64,000 bases of DNA from Candidatus Desulfovibrio intestinipullorum (GCA_019113165.1 DXHV01000083.1:1-64000); one strand, 5' to 3'. Shown: positions 31,732 through 39,429, counted from the first letter of the stretch. Notes: generated from the letters alone by a model not told the origin. Program-made: numbers and translations.

Positions 31732-32436
31732 ATGAAGAAGGTATTCATAGAAACGCAGAATGTCCAGAGGCTTCGCAGAATCATCACATCGGCCCTGGAT
31801 ACGGAAAAGGGACGTCCCGGCATGGTCGCGGTATGGGGCGAGGCCGGCAGCGGCAAAACTATTGCGGCGCAGGCCCTGTATGTGAACTCGGGCTACTACC
31901 TGCGGGCCATGGAAGGCGTGACACAGTGCGCCTTCTTGCAGGATCTTTGCTACGAGGTGAAGGGCAGCCGCCCGCGCTCCGCGGCGGCGTGCAAGCGCGA
32001 GATCATAGCGGCCCTGGACGGGGAACGCCAGGCAATCTTTGTGGATGAGGCGGACAGGTTGAACTTTCACCGAATTGAGGACCTGCGCGACATATACGAC
32101 ATGACCGGCGCCCCCATAGTCCTCATCGGCGAGCAGGGGTTGCCGACGCTGCTTGAGGCCAGAAGCCGCATCATTGACCGCATTCCGAACGAGTTCCGCC
32201 TGCCCTTTGCGAAGATCGAGCCTGCGGACGTTGCCATGTACGCCCTGGAAGCGGCCAGCTTAAGCCTTACCCCCGAGGCCTGCACAGTGATTCACACGGC
32301 AACGCGAGGCAACTTCAGGCGCGTGCACAACGCCCTGCTTTCTATTGAGTCCGCAGCAAGGGCCGCGGGAACGAATGAGGTAGACGCCGCCCTGGCCAGG
32401 ACCGTTTGCGAACAGCAGAAGACAAGGAGGAAGTGA
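31732..32436 (+). CDS. Mu B-like target-DNA ATPase
   Basis: The 234-aa AAA+ ATPase has Walker A WGEAGSGKT (residues 36-44) and Walker B AIFVDEADRL near 105. It lacks the N-terminal helix-turn-helix of Mu B and resembles the shorter B/TnsC-like proteins. It delivers target DNA to the transposase and gives target immunity in Mu. AAGGA precedes the ATG. The next gene overlaps its stop. Confidence 0.9.
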   Translation: MKKVFIETQNVQRLRRIITSALDTEKGRPGMVAVWGEAGSGKTIAAQALYVNSGYYLRAMEGVTQCAFLQDLCYEVKGSRPRSAAACKREIIAALDGERQAIFVDEADRLNFHRIEDLRDIYDMTGAPIVLIGEQGLPTLLEARSRIIDRIPNEFRLPFAKIEPADVAMYALEAASLSLTPEACTVIHTATRGNFRRVHNALLSIESAARAAGTNEVDAALARTVCEQQKTRRK

Positions 32437-33080
32437 TGATCCCGAGCCTGGACATGCTCCGCGGGAGCCTGCATGCGCTCACGCGACAACACGGGGACGG
32501 ACTGCAACTGCAGCACCTGTACGAACTGTTTCCCGACACCCCAAAGGGCGTCATTGCCAGCCGATTGGGCATTCTGGCCCGCAGGGGCGAGCTGGAGTCC
32601 GTTGACAAGGAACACATTCGCTACACGGGGCAGCCTACTCTCAACGGGCTGGCCCCGACCCGAGAAAGAGCCTGGCGGCTCATACGGATTCAGCAACCGG
32701 GCTGGACCGTGGCCGACATTGCCTGCGTGATCAAGGCCTCCCCCAACCATGTGGCCCGCTATGTCGAATTTTTGCGGCGCGAGGGCTACGTGGCCCTGGT
32801 TGGCAAGAAGGGGACGGCGCCCCGCTACAGAACTACGGCAAAGGGAGTTCAGGAGCGCTATGCCCCGCAGCCGGAAGAGAAGATTTACGACCAGTATCTT
32901 GCCGTGAAAAAGGCGGCGTCAAGGCTTGTGCACCTCATGCTCACGCGGGAGCTGGACAACGACATCGACAAGGTACTGGTGATGGAACAGCTTGCCGTCC
33001 TGAACACAAGGTTTTGCAAACAAGATGAGAACACAACCCTCAACAATCCCCCCGAGGAGGACACCAATGGCGAGGATTAA
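32436..33080 (+). CDS. Winged-helix DNA-binding early protein
   Basis: The product is 214 aa. Two helix-turn-helix-like segments are visible: DTPKGVIASRLGILARRGELE (a wing-type segment) at about 30-50 and WTVADIACVIKASPNHVARYVEFL at about 90-112. The C-terminal third is charged. It starts at ATG 32436 within the B stop, with AAGGAGG upstream. The role is unknown; the position suits an early regulator or replication accessory. Confidence 0.65.
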   Translation: MIPSLDMLRGSLHALTRQHGDGLQLQHLYELFPDTPKGVIASRLGILARRGELESVDKEHIRYTGQPTLNGLAPTRERAWRLIRIQQPGWTVADIACVIKASPNHVARYVEFLRREGYVALVGKKGTAPRYRTTAKGVQERYAPQPEEKIYDQYLAVKKAASRLVHLMLTRELDNDIDKVLVMEQLAVLNTRFCKQDENTTLNNPPEEDTNGED

Positions 33081-33588
33081 GCCTACCCCCTGCATCGTGG
33101 CGGACCGTGCTCAGTGCGAAGGCGCGCTGGCGGAAATGGCCGCCCTGGATCGCAAGATCGCGACAATCGAAAACGGCATGCGCGAGGCCATAGACACGGC
33201 CAAGGCCCAGGCCGCGCAGGCCGCCAACCCCCTGCAGGCCAGGCGCAAGGAACTGGCGGACGCCATAGCCGTCTACGCCAAGCTGAACCGCCTGGATCTT
33301 TTCACGAAGCAGAAGAGCCTGGACATGGGCTTTGGCGTGATTGGCTTTCGGGCCAGCACAAAGATTGTCCAGGTACGCGGCGTGACCGCGGAAATGACGC
33401 TGGCCAAGCTGCACGAGTTCAACTTTGCCGACGGAATCCGGATCAAGGAGGAGATCAACAAGGACGCGGCGCTTGGCTGGCCCGATGGGCGGCTGGAGCT
33501 GGTGGGGCTGAAGCGCCAGCAGCAGGACCAGTTTTTCATCGAAATCAGGAAGGACGCTGTGCCGGACGGCGCGGTGGCAACCAACTAA
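33067..33588 (+). CDS. gam: Gam-like host-nuclease inhibitor
   Basis: The 173-aa product has a long helical N-terminal hairpin and the family segment FTKQKSLDMGFGVIGFRAST, then a C-terminal part with EEINKDAALGW. Mu Gam is a Ku-like protein that coats DNA ends against RecBCD. GAGGAGG precedes the ATG at 33067, which overlaps the preceding gene by 14 bp. Confidence 0.9.
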   Translation: MARIKPTPCIVADRAQCEGALAEMAALDRKIATIENGMREAIDTAKAQAAQAANPLQARRKELADAIAVYAKLNRLDLFTKQKSLDMGFGVIGFRASTKIVQVRGVTAEMTLAKLHEFNFADGIRIKEEINKDAALGWPDGRLELVGLKRQQQDQFFIEIRKDAVPDGAVATN

Positions 33589-33596
33589 AGGAGGAC

Positions 33597-33884
33597 ATGA
33601 TGAGACAGACAGAATTGCTCAATATCACCTATGAGACCCTGCAGGACGCCGGGCAAAAAGTTACCCGGGACCAGGTCAGGCACGTTGTGTTCGCGTTTTG
33701 CAACACTCTTGGTGCCGAGCTTCTGGCCGGGGGCGAGGCCCCCCTGCCGCAGCTTGGCAAGCTGAAGGTGAAGACGCGCAGCGCCAGGAAGTGCTTCAAC
33801 CCCAGCACGGGCCAGGAAATGATGCTGCCCGAGGGCAAGCGTGTGGTTTTCAGCGCGTGCAAGGAACTGAGGGAAGCCCTGTAG
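33597..33884 (+). CDS. HU/IHF-family DNA-binding protein
   Basis: The 95-aa product has the HU fold pattern: N-terminal helices, then LPQLGKLKVKTRSARKCFNPSTGQEM, the beta-arm with the conserved R-x-x-NP-x-TG pattern, and KRVVFSACKELREAL. Mu transposition needs HU and IHF, so a phage-encoded HU could make the transpososome less host dependent. AGGAGG precedes two adjacent ATGs (33597 and 33600). Confidence 0.88.
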   Translation: MMRQTELLNITYETLQDAGQKVTRDQVRHVVFAFCNTLGAELLAGGEAPLPQLGKLKVKTRSARKCFNPSTGQEMMLPEGKRVVFSACKELREAL

Positions 33885-33891
33885 ACATTTG

Positions 33892-33922
33892 GGCGGCGGT
33901 TCCGCAGCCGCGGGCCGCCGCC
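33892..33922 (+). promoter_or_regulatory. GC-rich hairpin after the HU gene
   Basis: GGCGGCGG pairs with CCGCCGCC around a G/C-rich loop, between HU and the next small gene, with no T run. It could adjust expression of downstream early genes. Confidence 0.4.
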
Positions 33923-33939
33923 ATTAGGAGGAAAACGAA

Positions 33940-34188
33940 GTGTGGCGTTTAATTTTGGCAATAGACGATGAATTGCCGGATGAGGGCCTGCACTGCGCCC
34001 AATGCGGCACGGACAAGGAACTTGCTGAAGTCTCTCTGGATGAGGAGAGAAACGGTAATACGATCAAAGGCCTGAAGGTAGTTGTTTGCGCGGAATGCTT
34101 TATGAGAACCATGGAGGAACGGGTTCCTGGGTTCCTGGAATTCGTCAAGGCTCCGCAAGAGGGCGCCCAGGCGCAGAGTGAACGGTAG
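33940..34188 (+). CDS. Small zinc-ribbon protein, copy 1
   Basis: The 82-aa product starts at GTG with AGGAGG upstream. CAQCG near residue 19 and CAECFMRTMEE near residue 50 give two CxxC knuckles. It shares the pattern CxxCG..., E-V-[ST]-L-[DE], and CxxCFMR with the 68-aa gene at 34547, so the two are paralogues. The function is unknown. Confidence 0.65.
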   Translation: MWRLILAIDDELPDEGLHCAQCGTDKELAEVSLDEERNGNTIKGLKVVVCAECFMRTMEERVPGFLEFVKAPQEGAQAQSER

Positions 34189-34197
34189 GGAACCAGG

Positions 34198-34545
34198 ATG
34201 ATGCTGCAATCTATTGATGGCTTCCTGCAGACCAAACTATTTGGTTTGATTTGGACTCTGACTGTTTACTTTGCCGCGTGCGGTATGTTTTTCGCCCTTG
34301 GCAAAAGGATCGGCTATGACGAGGGCTGGAAACAAGGGATGAAAGCAAATCCAAAACCTGCGGTCATGGTGATTTCCGAATATGTTTTTGACGGAAATCA
34401 TATCGCCAGATTTGATCCCAGAACCCCGGATGTTTTTCTGTTGTTCGATTTTGACAAGAAAGAAATCGCGCGCGTTCCCTTTGATATGCCTTTCAAAAAA
34501 GCGGCCATGGGGAGCAAGGAACCCGAACAGGACAAAGGAGAATGA
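34198..34545 (+). CDS. Hypothetical protein with one N-terminal membrane helix
   Basis: The product is 115 aa. Residues ~14-34 (FGLIWTLTVYFAACGMFFAL) form a membrane segment, followed by a soluble domain with FDFDKKEIARVPF. It sits between the two zinc-ribbon paralogues. No family is recognised. Confidence 0.6.
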   Translation: MMLQSIDGFLQTKLFGLIWTLTVYFAACGMFFALGKRIGYDEGWKQGMKANPKPAVMVISEYVFDGNHIARFDPRTPDVFLLFDFDKKEIARVPFDMPFKKAAMGSKEPEQDKGE

Positions 34546-34546
34546 G

Positions 34547-34753
34547 ATGCAGGACAACGTGGCGGATAGCGAACGTTGCAAGAAGTGCGGAGCGACCGAC
34601 GATGTGATTGAGGTCACGCTGGAGCTGGAAATGCGCGGCGGTATTACGAAGAGGATAACCTCAAACTTTTGCTGGCCGTGCTTTATGCGAATGCTGGATA
34701 AAGCGTGCGAGCGACAGGAAAAGAACGAAAACAGGGAGGAGCCCCATGAGTAA
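34547..34753 (+). CDS. Small zinc-ribbon protein, copy 2
   Basis: The 68-aa product has CKKCGATDD near the N-terminus and CWPCFMRMLDK in the second half. It is a diverged paralogue of the gene at 33940. AAAGGAG lies upstream of the ATG at 34547. It overlaps the next gene by 8 bp. Confidence 0.65.
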   Translation: MQDNVADSERCKKCGATDDVIEVTLELEMRGGITKRITSNFCWPCFMRMLDKACERQEKNENREEPHE

Positions 34754-35156
34754 GTACAGGGCGGCGGCATTATGGAAAAGGTACAAGATTGCGGACAGGG
34801 CGGAAAAGTCCGGCCGCGAGCTGTGGCAGGGGGATTTCTGGGCCGGCGCCGAGCCAAAGGATGTGCAGGAGCTGCCGGACAGAGTGAAAGCTTTCCTTGC
34901 GGCCCACTCCCCAACGGTAGTCAAGAACGACATTACCGCGGTGATGACAGGCAGGGACCGCGTGCACTGGTACCTGGATCAGCTGGCGGCGTTCGAGTAC
35001 TGCCCCTTGCCGGATTCCGATTGCCAGTACCTGGTGAATGGAGAGTGCGAGGTGCCGGACGACATGCTGCACAAGCGTGTCAAATGCTGGCGCAGGGCCT
35101 GCACGGCAGCCATTCTTTTGAATAGAGCAGGGACAACAGGCGATGAAAGGGAGTGA
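34746..35156 (+). CDS. Hypothetical early phage protein
   Basis: The product is 136 aa, mainly helical and basic, with several cysteines in its second half (CPLPDSDCQYLVNGEC). No family is recognised. It overlaps neighbours on both sides, in a compact early operon. Confidence 0.6.
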   Translation: MSKYRAAALWKRYKIADRAEKSGRELWQGDFWAGAEPKDVQELPDRVKAFLAAHSPTVVKNDITAVMTGRDRVHWYLDQLAAFEYCPLPDSDCQYLVNGECEVPDDMLHKRVKCWRRACTAAILLNRAGTTGDERE

Positions 35157-35229
35157 GTCCATCTTGCTGGTCATTGTCGCCTACCTTGCGACAATGATCG
35201 GCCTGGCCTGGTTTTTGTTTGCTTACTAA
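35143..35229 (+). CDS. 28-residue single-helix membrane peptide
   Basis: A small frame starts inside the end of the preceding gene. The peptide MKGSES... is nearly all one hydrophobic helix (ILLVIVAYLATMIGLAWF). Small membrane peptides are common in phage early regions; the function is unknown. Confidence 0.45.
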   Translation: MKGSESILLVIVAYLATMIGLAWFLFAY

Positions 35230-35246
35230 CAACACGGGAGGCACGC

Positions 35247-35774
35247 ATGGAAAAGCATTTTTACATCGGCAAGGGCCCAGGGAATGACGCGTTTGTCAAA
35301 GAGATTGATGGGCTGTTTGATCAATGCAGGGCGGCCCGCGCGAAGCTTGCCCGCGACTTCAAGGCCGACACTGTATGGACGCGGAAACAGAGGGTTTGCG
35401 GCCTTGTGTTCCGCAGGCGCCAGCAACTTCCATGGCTCAACCTGGTACGCGCGAATGGCAATTTCTATGCCTACAGCCCTCAACAGGGCACTGCAAAAGG
35501 CTGGGAATTGGCAAGGCGCATTCGGGAGGAGGACATTCTCCATTTTGACCCGTCCGTGTACGTGCTCGAAAGGCTGCTCCTGCAAAGAACGGTCGTGGAT
35601 ATGGGGCACACATACAAATCACAGGCAGGCATTACGAACGGCCAAATCTTCGTCAGCATTCCCGGCGGCAAAAAGCACATTGCTGGCAGTGACCCTTTCC
35701 CGACAATTCCCGGCTGGCTGTACGAAGTGCCGGCGAATGAGTGGCTGGTGGCGCAAGGCAGGGAGGTTGCCTAA
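35247..35774 (+). CDS. Hypothetical early phage protein
   Basis: The 175-aa soluble protein begins MEKHFYIGKGPGND after GGGAGG. A basic stretch (FRRRQQLPWLNLVR) lies in the middle and a W/P-rich C-terminus follows. No family is recognised. Its stop overlaps the start of the NrdD-like fragment. Confidence 0.6.
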   Translation: MEKHFYIGKGPGNDAFVKEIDGLFDQCRAARAKLARDFKADTVWTRKQRVCGLVFRRRQQLPWLNLVRANGNFYAYSPQQGTAKGWELARRIREEDILHFDPSVYVLERLLLQRTVVDMGHTYKSQAGITNGQIFVSIPGGKKHIAGSDPFPTIPGWLYEVPANEWLVAQGREVA

Positions 35775-35968
35775 TGGAAAATGGCAAACTACTGATTAGG
35801 GACGGCATGATTGGATATGGCGTCAAATTTGAGCGGATCCGCCGCATAACGGGCTACCTTGTGGGCACGCTGGACCGATTTAACAACGCAAAACGCGCGG
35901 AAGAACACGACAGAGTCAAGCACTTTTCCGTCAACAAAAACGATACTAATGACATTTTGAGCAATTAA
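35774..35968 (+). CDS. Small protein resembling the C-terminal tail of anaerobic ribonucleotide reductase
   Basis: The product is 64 aa. The segment ERIRRITGYLVGTLDRFNNAKRAEEHDRVKH matches by eye the R-[VI]-[TV]-GY-x(5)-W/F-N-x-[GA]-KRxEExDR pattern near the C-terminus of class III (NrdD) reductases. The glycyl-radical site and the zinc cysteines of NrdD are absent, so it cannot be a reductase on its own. It could be a decoy or a partner for host NrdD/NrdG. Confidence 0.6.
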   Translation: MENGKLLIRDGMIGYGVKFERIRRITGYLVGTLDRFNNAKRAEEHDRVKHFSVNKNDTNDILSN

Positions 35969-35992
35969 CAACGCCACAACCTGGGGGAAACA

Positions 35993-36490
35993 ATGGATTA
36001 CGACAAGCAACGCCTTGGCATGTATCGCAAGATTGAGATTGCCAGGAAGCAGCTGCCTTCCTTTGGCGAGGCCGATTTCCGCGGCCTTCTGCAGCGCAAG
36101 TTTGGCGTAACATCCCGCAAGAGCCTGACGCTCAACCAGCTCTCGCGGCTGATTGACACTCTGGCCGAAATGGGTGCCAGCTTCACGGTCAATGGCAAGG
36201 AGAAAAAGGTCAGGCCCAGGCCTGCGTCCCGGCCGGACTGGATCGAGATTACGGATTCCATGCCCTACGCCCGCGAAAAGCGCCAGATCCTGGCTATCTG
36301 GCGCAAGCTTGGCTACTCCATGACAAGCCTCGACACCAGGGTAAAGCGGGCCTTCGGAACGCCCTGCTTCATCTGGCTGCACGACTACGACCAGATCAAA
36401 ACCCTCATGCTTGACCTCAGACGCCGCGAAAAAGCCTTTGACAAAAAACAGGCCGTGGAGCAAGGGGAACAGGATGCCACTGCACGATGA
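35993..36490 (+). CDS. GemA / Mu gp16-like regulatory protein
   Basis: The 165-aa product starts with MDYDKQRLGMYRKIEIARKQ and has FGVTSRKSLTLNQLSRLIDTL, the typical gp16/GemA pattern. The C-terminal half has YARE...ILAIWRKLGYS. GemA of Mu modulates host gene expression and DNA topology early in development. Its end overlaps the next small gene. Confidence 0.85.
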   Translation: MDYDKQRLGMYRKIEIARKQLPSFGEADFRGLLQRKFGVTSRKSLTLNQLSRLIDTLAEMGASFTVNGKEKKVRPRPASRPDWIEITDSMPYAREKRQILAIWRKLGYSMTSLDTRVKRAFGTPCFIWLHDYDQIKTLMLDLRRREKAFDKKQAVEQGEQDATAR

Positions 36491-36689
36491 GCTGGCCGAA
36501 CTCAAGCGGCAAATCCTGCGCAAGTATGTCTCGATCCACGCGTTTTGCCGCAGGCACCCCGAAGTTGGCCGCTCTACTGTCTACGCGCTGCTTGCCGGCA
36601 AGTACCCCGGGAATTTGTACAAGTACATCGCGCAATTGTGGCAGATAATGGCCAGAGATCAGCAACAGGAAAGCCAGTGGCGAAAGTAG
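36474..36689 (+). CDS. Small helix-turn-helix protein
   Basis: The 71-aa product has VSIHAFCRRHPEVGRSTVYALLAGKYPG, a helix-turn-helix-like segment. Its ATG overlaps the end of the GemA-like gene by 17 bp, with AAGGGGAACAGG upstream. It may be an early/middle regulator. Confidence 0.6.
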   Translation: MPLHDELAELKRQILRKYVSIHAFCRRHPEVGRSTVYALLAGKYPGNLYKYIAQLWQIMARDQQQESQWRK

Positions 36690-36698
36690 AGAGCAGGC

Positions 36699-37139
36699 AT
36701 GAGCAGAACACGGATACGGGATATTGTGACGCTGACGCGCGAGGGCTGGCGGCCGTATGAATCGAAGCCGGATCGGTCAGTCTATGACAGCCTCGGATGC
36801 AAGCCGGGCAGAAAGCCTTTCTGGTTTATGCGCGGGGATGTCTTTTGCTGCATCGGTTGCAGCCAAAACTGCACGCTCAAGCGCCCCAAGGGCTTCCCCC
36901 AGCCACAGCCGATCCGCTATCAAGCCGGCCCAAGGGGGCAGCAGTACGCCCTGACGCCCGCGGAAATGCTGGCAAAGTACAACCTTTTGACCGTCCGACA
37001 GGTTGCCTACATCTTGAACATATCGGAACGGACCGTGTACGACTACATTGCCGCAGGCAAGCTTGTGCGGCTCAAGGAGGCCCCGATTCGCGTCCGATCC
37101 CGTGAGGTACGGGAACTCAGCCGCAATTTTGACGAATAG
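36699..37139 (+). CDS. Helix-turn-helix protein at the position of Mu Mor; candidate late activator
   Basis: The product is 146 aa. The C-terminal ~60 residues form an excisionase/MerR-type helix-turn-helix (LLTVRQVAYILNISERTVYDYIAAGKL). The N-terminal half has a cysteine pair region (FCCIGCSQNC) that may bind metal. It is the last gene before the lysis cassette and lies 64 bp upstream of the first copy of the dispersed repeat. Mu places its middle regulator here. Activation of the repeats is inference. Confidence 0.65.
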   Translation: MSRTRIRDIVTLTREGWRPYESKPDRSVYDSLGCKPGRKPFWFMRGDVFCCIGCSQNCTLKRPKGFPQPQPIRYQAGPRGQQYALTPAEMLAKYNLLTVRQVAYILNISERTVYDYIAAGKLVRLKEAPIRVRSREVRELSRNFDE

Positions 37140-37152
37140 CGCAACTCCTTTT

Positions 37153-37179
37153 CAACTGCCGGGATTTTCCCGGCAGTTG
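37153..37179 (+). terminator. Hairpin ending the early/middle operon
   Basis: A perfect 12-bp stem (CAACTGCCGGGA / TCCCGGCAGTTG) with a 3-nt loop lies 13 bp after the helix-turn-helix gene. The T run is poor, so termination may be partial. Confidence 0.65.
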
Positions 37180-37203
37180 CCGTTTCGGGAGCCTTTTTCG
37201 GGG

Positions 37204-37242
37204 CCTCAAAAATTGTTCGCATGGAACGCGCTGTTTACGTGC
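37204..37242 (+). repeat. Dispersed late-region repeat, copy 1
   Basis: It matches the consensus CCTCAAAATTGTTCGCATGG followed by TTCGCGCTGTTTACGGGC, with an extra A and AA for TT after ATGG. It lies upstream of the lysis cassette. Other copies are at 42514, 47501 and 60776. Confidence 0.85.
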
Positions 37243-37249
37243 ATCCTTT

Positions 37250-37287
37250 GGTCAGCCATAGCAAAATCGCTTTGACTGGCCTTTTTT
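37250..37287 (+). terminator. Terminator-like hairpin directly after repeat copy 1
   Basis: GGTCAG (37250-37255) pairs with CTGGCC (37276-37281, one G-T), with an inner AGC/GCT stem, and is followed by six T residues. It would stop transcripts starting at the repeat before the endolysin gene. Confidence 0.5.
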
Positions 37288-37360
37288 GCGCCCTTCATCC
37301 TTTGCCAAATGGGGGCATTTTGAGGGCCTTTGATTTCAAAGCTTTGATTTTGGAGGAACC

Positions 37361-37942
37361 ATGGCACGATTTGACCTTGCCCAGGCCTTTACAGCCCGCT
37401 GGGAAGGCGGGCTTTCGGATAATCCGAGGGATCCAGGCGGCCTCACCAACTACGGCGTTTCCTTGCGTTGGTTGCGCCAGGAAGGTCTGGCCTTTGGCGA
37501 CGTGGACGGAGACGGGGACATAGACGCCGACGATATCAGGGCTCTCACGCCCGACATGGCCGCGGCCATGTTCAAAAAGAAATTCTGGGATCCCTACGGG
37601 CTGGATCTTTTACCCCAGCTCACGGCAACGCTGCATTACGACTGCACAGTCAATGCGGGCCCAAGGCAGGCCACGCTGATTACCCAAAGGGCCTGCAACC
37701 AGATTGTTGGCTCCTACGGCAGCAAACTTGTGGTTGACGGCAAGTTTGGCACCAAAACCCATACTTTTCTGAAGCAATTCAGCACTCCTGCCCTGGCGGA
37801 ACACATGCTGAAGGGCAGGATCCGTTTTTACAGGGAGCTTGCCCAGTCCAAGCCGCAATTCCAGTGCTTTTTGAAGGGCTGGCTGGCCCGCTGTGACGAT
37901 TTGCGGGACTACCTGGAGGAACAGATCCGTGCCTGGCGATAG
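37361..37942 (+). CDS. Endolysin, glycoside hydrolase 108 (N-acetylmuramidase) type
   Basis: The product is 193 aa. The N-terminal segment FTARWEGGLSDNPRDPGGLTNYGVS holds the catalytic Glu in WEGG, typical of GH108. An insert DVDGDGDIDADDI is an EF-hand/dockerin-type calcium loop. A C-terminal peptidoglycan-binding part has FGTKTHTFLKQF. No signal peptide is seen, so export needs the holin. GGAGG precedes the ATG. Confidence 0.88.
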   Translation: MARFDLAQAFTARWEGGLSDNPRDPGGLTNYGVSLRWLRQEGLAFGDVDGDGDIDADDIRALTPDMAAAMFKKKFWDPYGLDLLPQLTATLHYDCTVNAGPRQATLITQRACNQIVGSYGSKLVVDGKFGTKTHTFLKQFSTPALAEHMLKGRIRFYRELAQSKPQFQCFLKGWLARCDDLRDYLEEQIRAWR

Positions 37943-38231
37943 AGTTCCCCTTTCCGACGCCCTGCACGGCATGGATGGCGGCTGGTCCTCCATGCGTATC
38001 GTGACCATGCTGATCAGCGTTGTTGTGCTGGGTATGTGGGTCATTTTCTGTTTTGTGGAGGGCCGCTTCATTCCCCTGGGGTGGGAAACCGTCACCCTGC
38101 TTGTGGGTGCCCAGGGGGCCAAGGCCGCGCAGCTGCGTTTCGAGCTGGGCAGTGGTGGTATTCCGGCCCTTCCCAGGGAAAACGTGCTGCCTTCCGACGC
38201 GTTGAGGGAGGCCCTTCATGACAATCGCTAA
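37929..38231 (+). CDS. Holin-like membrane protein
   Basis: The 100-aa product starts at GTG 37929 after GGAGG and overlaps the endolysin end by 14 bp. One strong membrane helix (IVTMLISVVVLGMWVIFCFV) and a second weaker one (WETVTLLVGAQGAKAAQ) are seen. Position between endolysin and spanins suggests a holin or endolysin-release protein. Confidence 0.65.
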   Translation: MPGDRVPLSDALHGMDGGWSSMRIVTMLISVVVLGMWVIFCFVEGRFIPLGWETVTLLVGAQGAKAAQLRFELGSGGIPALPRENVLPSDALREALHDNR

Positions 38232-38577
38232 AGACGTACTGCTGTGCGCGGCCCTAGTGGGGTGCGCTATTTTGTGGTGGCGCATGGCAATACTGGCCGA
38301 TAAAAACGAGCTTTTGACCATTGAGCTGCAGCAGGCCGAATTCGAGCGTGACGCAAGCAAGGCACAGGCCGAAATCTTCTGGGGCGAGATTGTGGCACAG
38401 ACTGACGCGGCTGCGGCATGTCTGGCAAGGGAAGCACAGACGGCGCAGGACGCCGCCGAACGCAAGGACATACTTGAAAAAGCCAGGTCACGGCCCAGGA
38501 CAAAGAAGGAACAGGATGAGGTTGTGGATGATGAAACTCGCGGCCGCGCTGTTGAGCGCCTTAATCGTCCTTTGTAG
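38218..38577 (+). CDS. Inner-membrane spanin (Rz-like)
   Basis: The 119-aa product has an N-terminal membrane anchor (LLCAALVGCAILWWRMAIL) followed by a long helical periplasmic part (residues ~30-105), as in Rz-type i-spanins. It overlaps the holin-like gene and contains the start of the o-spanin gene in another frame. Confidence 0.75.
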   Translation: MTIAKDVLLCAALVGCAILWWRMAILADKNELLTIELQQAEFERDASKAQAEIFWGEIVAQTDAAAACLAREAQTAQDAAERKDILEKARSRPRTKKEQDEVVDDETRGRAVERLNRPL

Positions 38578-38800
38578 CGCCTGCGCCCCAAAGGAGCGGC
38601 CTGTCCCGGTGGCGGTTCAGCTGCCCACGTATCCCACGCCAACGGCGCCGGAACTGGCGCAGCTGGACCCGGGAAAGCCCCTGGACAGCCCCGGAAATGT
38701 CGAGGCCCTGCTTGAGCGCGACGACTCCATGCGCCGCTACATTGATGCTTTAAAGACATCGCTTCGCTACTACGAGCAAAGAGGAAAACCCCATGACTGA
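38516..38800 (+). CDS. Outer-membrane spanin lipoprotein (Rz1-like)
   Basis: The 94-aa product starts inside the Rz-like gene in a different frame, with AAGGA upstream. A lipoprotein signal (LAAALLSALIVLCSAC) is followed by a proline-rich mature part (RPVPVAVQLPTYPTPTAPE), the usual o-spanin style. A cysteine at -3 of the lipobox is slightly unusual. The frame runs on past the i-spanin gene, so it is overlapping, not fully embedded. Confidence 0.78.
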   Translation: MRLWMMKLAAALLSALIVLCSACAPKERPVPVAVQLPTYPTPTAPELAQLDPGKPLDSPGNVEALLERDDSMRRYIDALKTSLRYYEQRGKPHD

Positions 38801-39185
38801 CGCACTACAAACCGTTTTGCCCCTGCTGGAGTCTCTTGTGGCTCTTGGGGTCCCTGGCGTGCTGCTCCTGGTTGCCGCCATCCCGGCCGTTGTGATTATT
38901 GTTGTCTGCTTTCTGGATCACCGACACGGCAAACGGGTGGAGGCCCTGCTTGACGCCTACCGGGTCGATACCCAGAAAATCCTGCGCGAGAGCAAGGCGG
39001 ATACGGAGGAAAGCGTGCAAAAAATGGCCGCCAAGCATGCCGAAATGGCCGAGTTTTACCGCAAAAATGTGACCCTGGTGAAGAATTACGAGCGGATGAC
39101 GGATTCCCTGCAGCAGCTTGTTGTCAACAATACGCGGGCCATGGAGCACCTGATCACCATTATTGAACGAGACAGGAGAATGTAA
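38793..39185 (+). CDS. Hypothetical membrane-anchored coiled-coil protein
   Basis: The product is 130 aa. An N-terminal hydrophobic helix (VPGVLLLVAAIPAVVIIVVCFL) is followed by a helical coiled-coil tail with no Pro or Gly. Similar small membrane proteins sit between lysis and terminase genes in Mu-like phages. The function is unknown. Confidence 0.65.
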   Translation: MTDALQTVLPLLESLVALGVPGVLLLVAAIPAVVIIVVCFLDHRHGKRVEALLDAYRVDTQKILRESKADTEESVQKMAAKHAEMAEFYRKNVTLVKNYERMTDSLQQLVVNNTRAMEHLITIIERDRRM

Positions 39186-39427
39186 TGAGTCGCTACGAGT
39201 TTTTGGGAAAGCGTGAGAATTTGCGCCTGCATCGCAAGGCCGTGCTTGCGGAAATACAGTCCCACAGGGAAAGCCTTCTGGCCGCCTGCTCCATTGTCAA
39301 CGATGCGGAAGACCTGGACGGGGAATACATAGCCGTGCTGGGTGTGAAGCTGAGTGAGGGGCTGATCGAGCTCAAGGGGATCGACCGCAAGATAGACATT
39401 TTGACGCGCGAGCTGGGGGATGAGTAG
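39185..39427 (+). CDS. Hypothetical small helical protein before the terminase
   Basis: The 80-aa helical protein starts in the stop codon of the previous gene. Its position matches the Mu gp25/gp26 small proteins that precede the terminase genes. No motif is recognised. Confidence 0.65.
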   Translation: MSRYEFLGKRENLRLHRKAVLAEIQSHRESLLAACSIVNDAEDLDGEYIAVLGVKLSEGLIELKGIDRKIDILTRELGDE

Positions 39428-39429
39428 CC

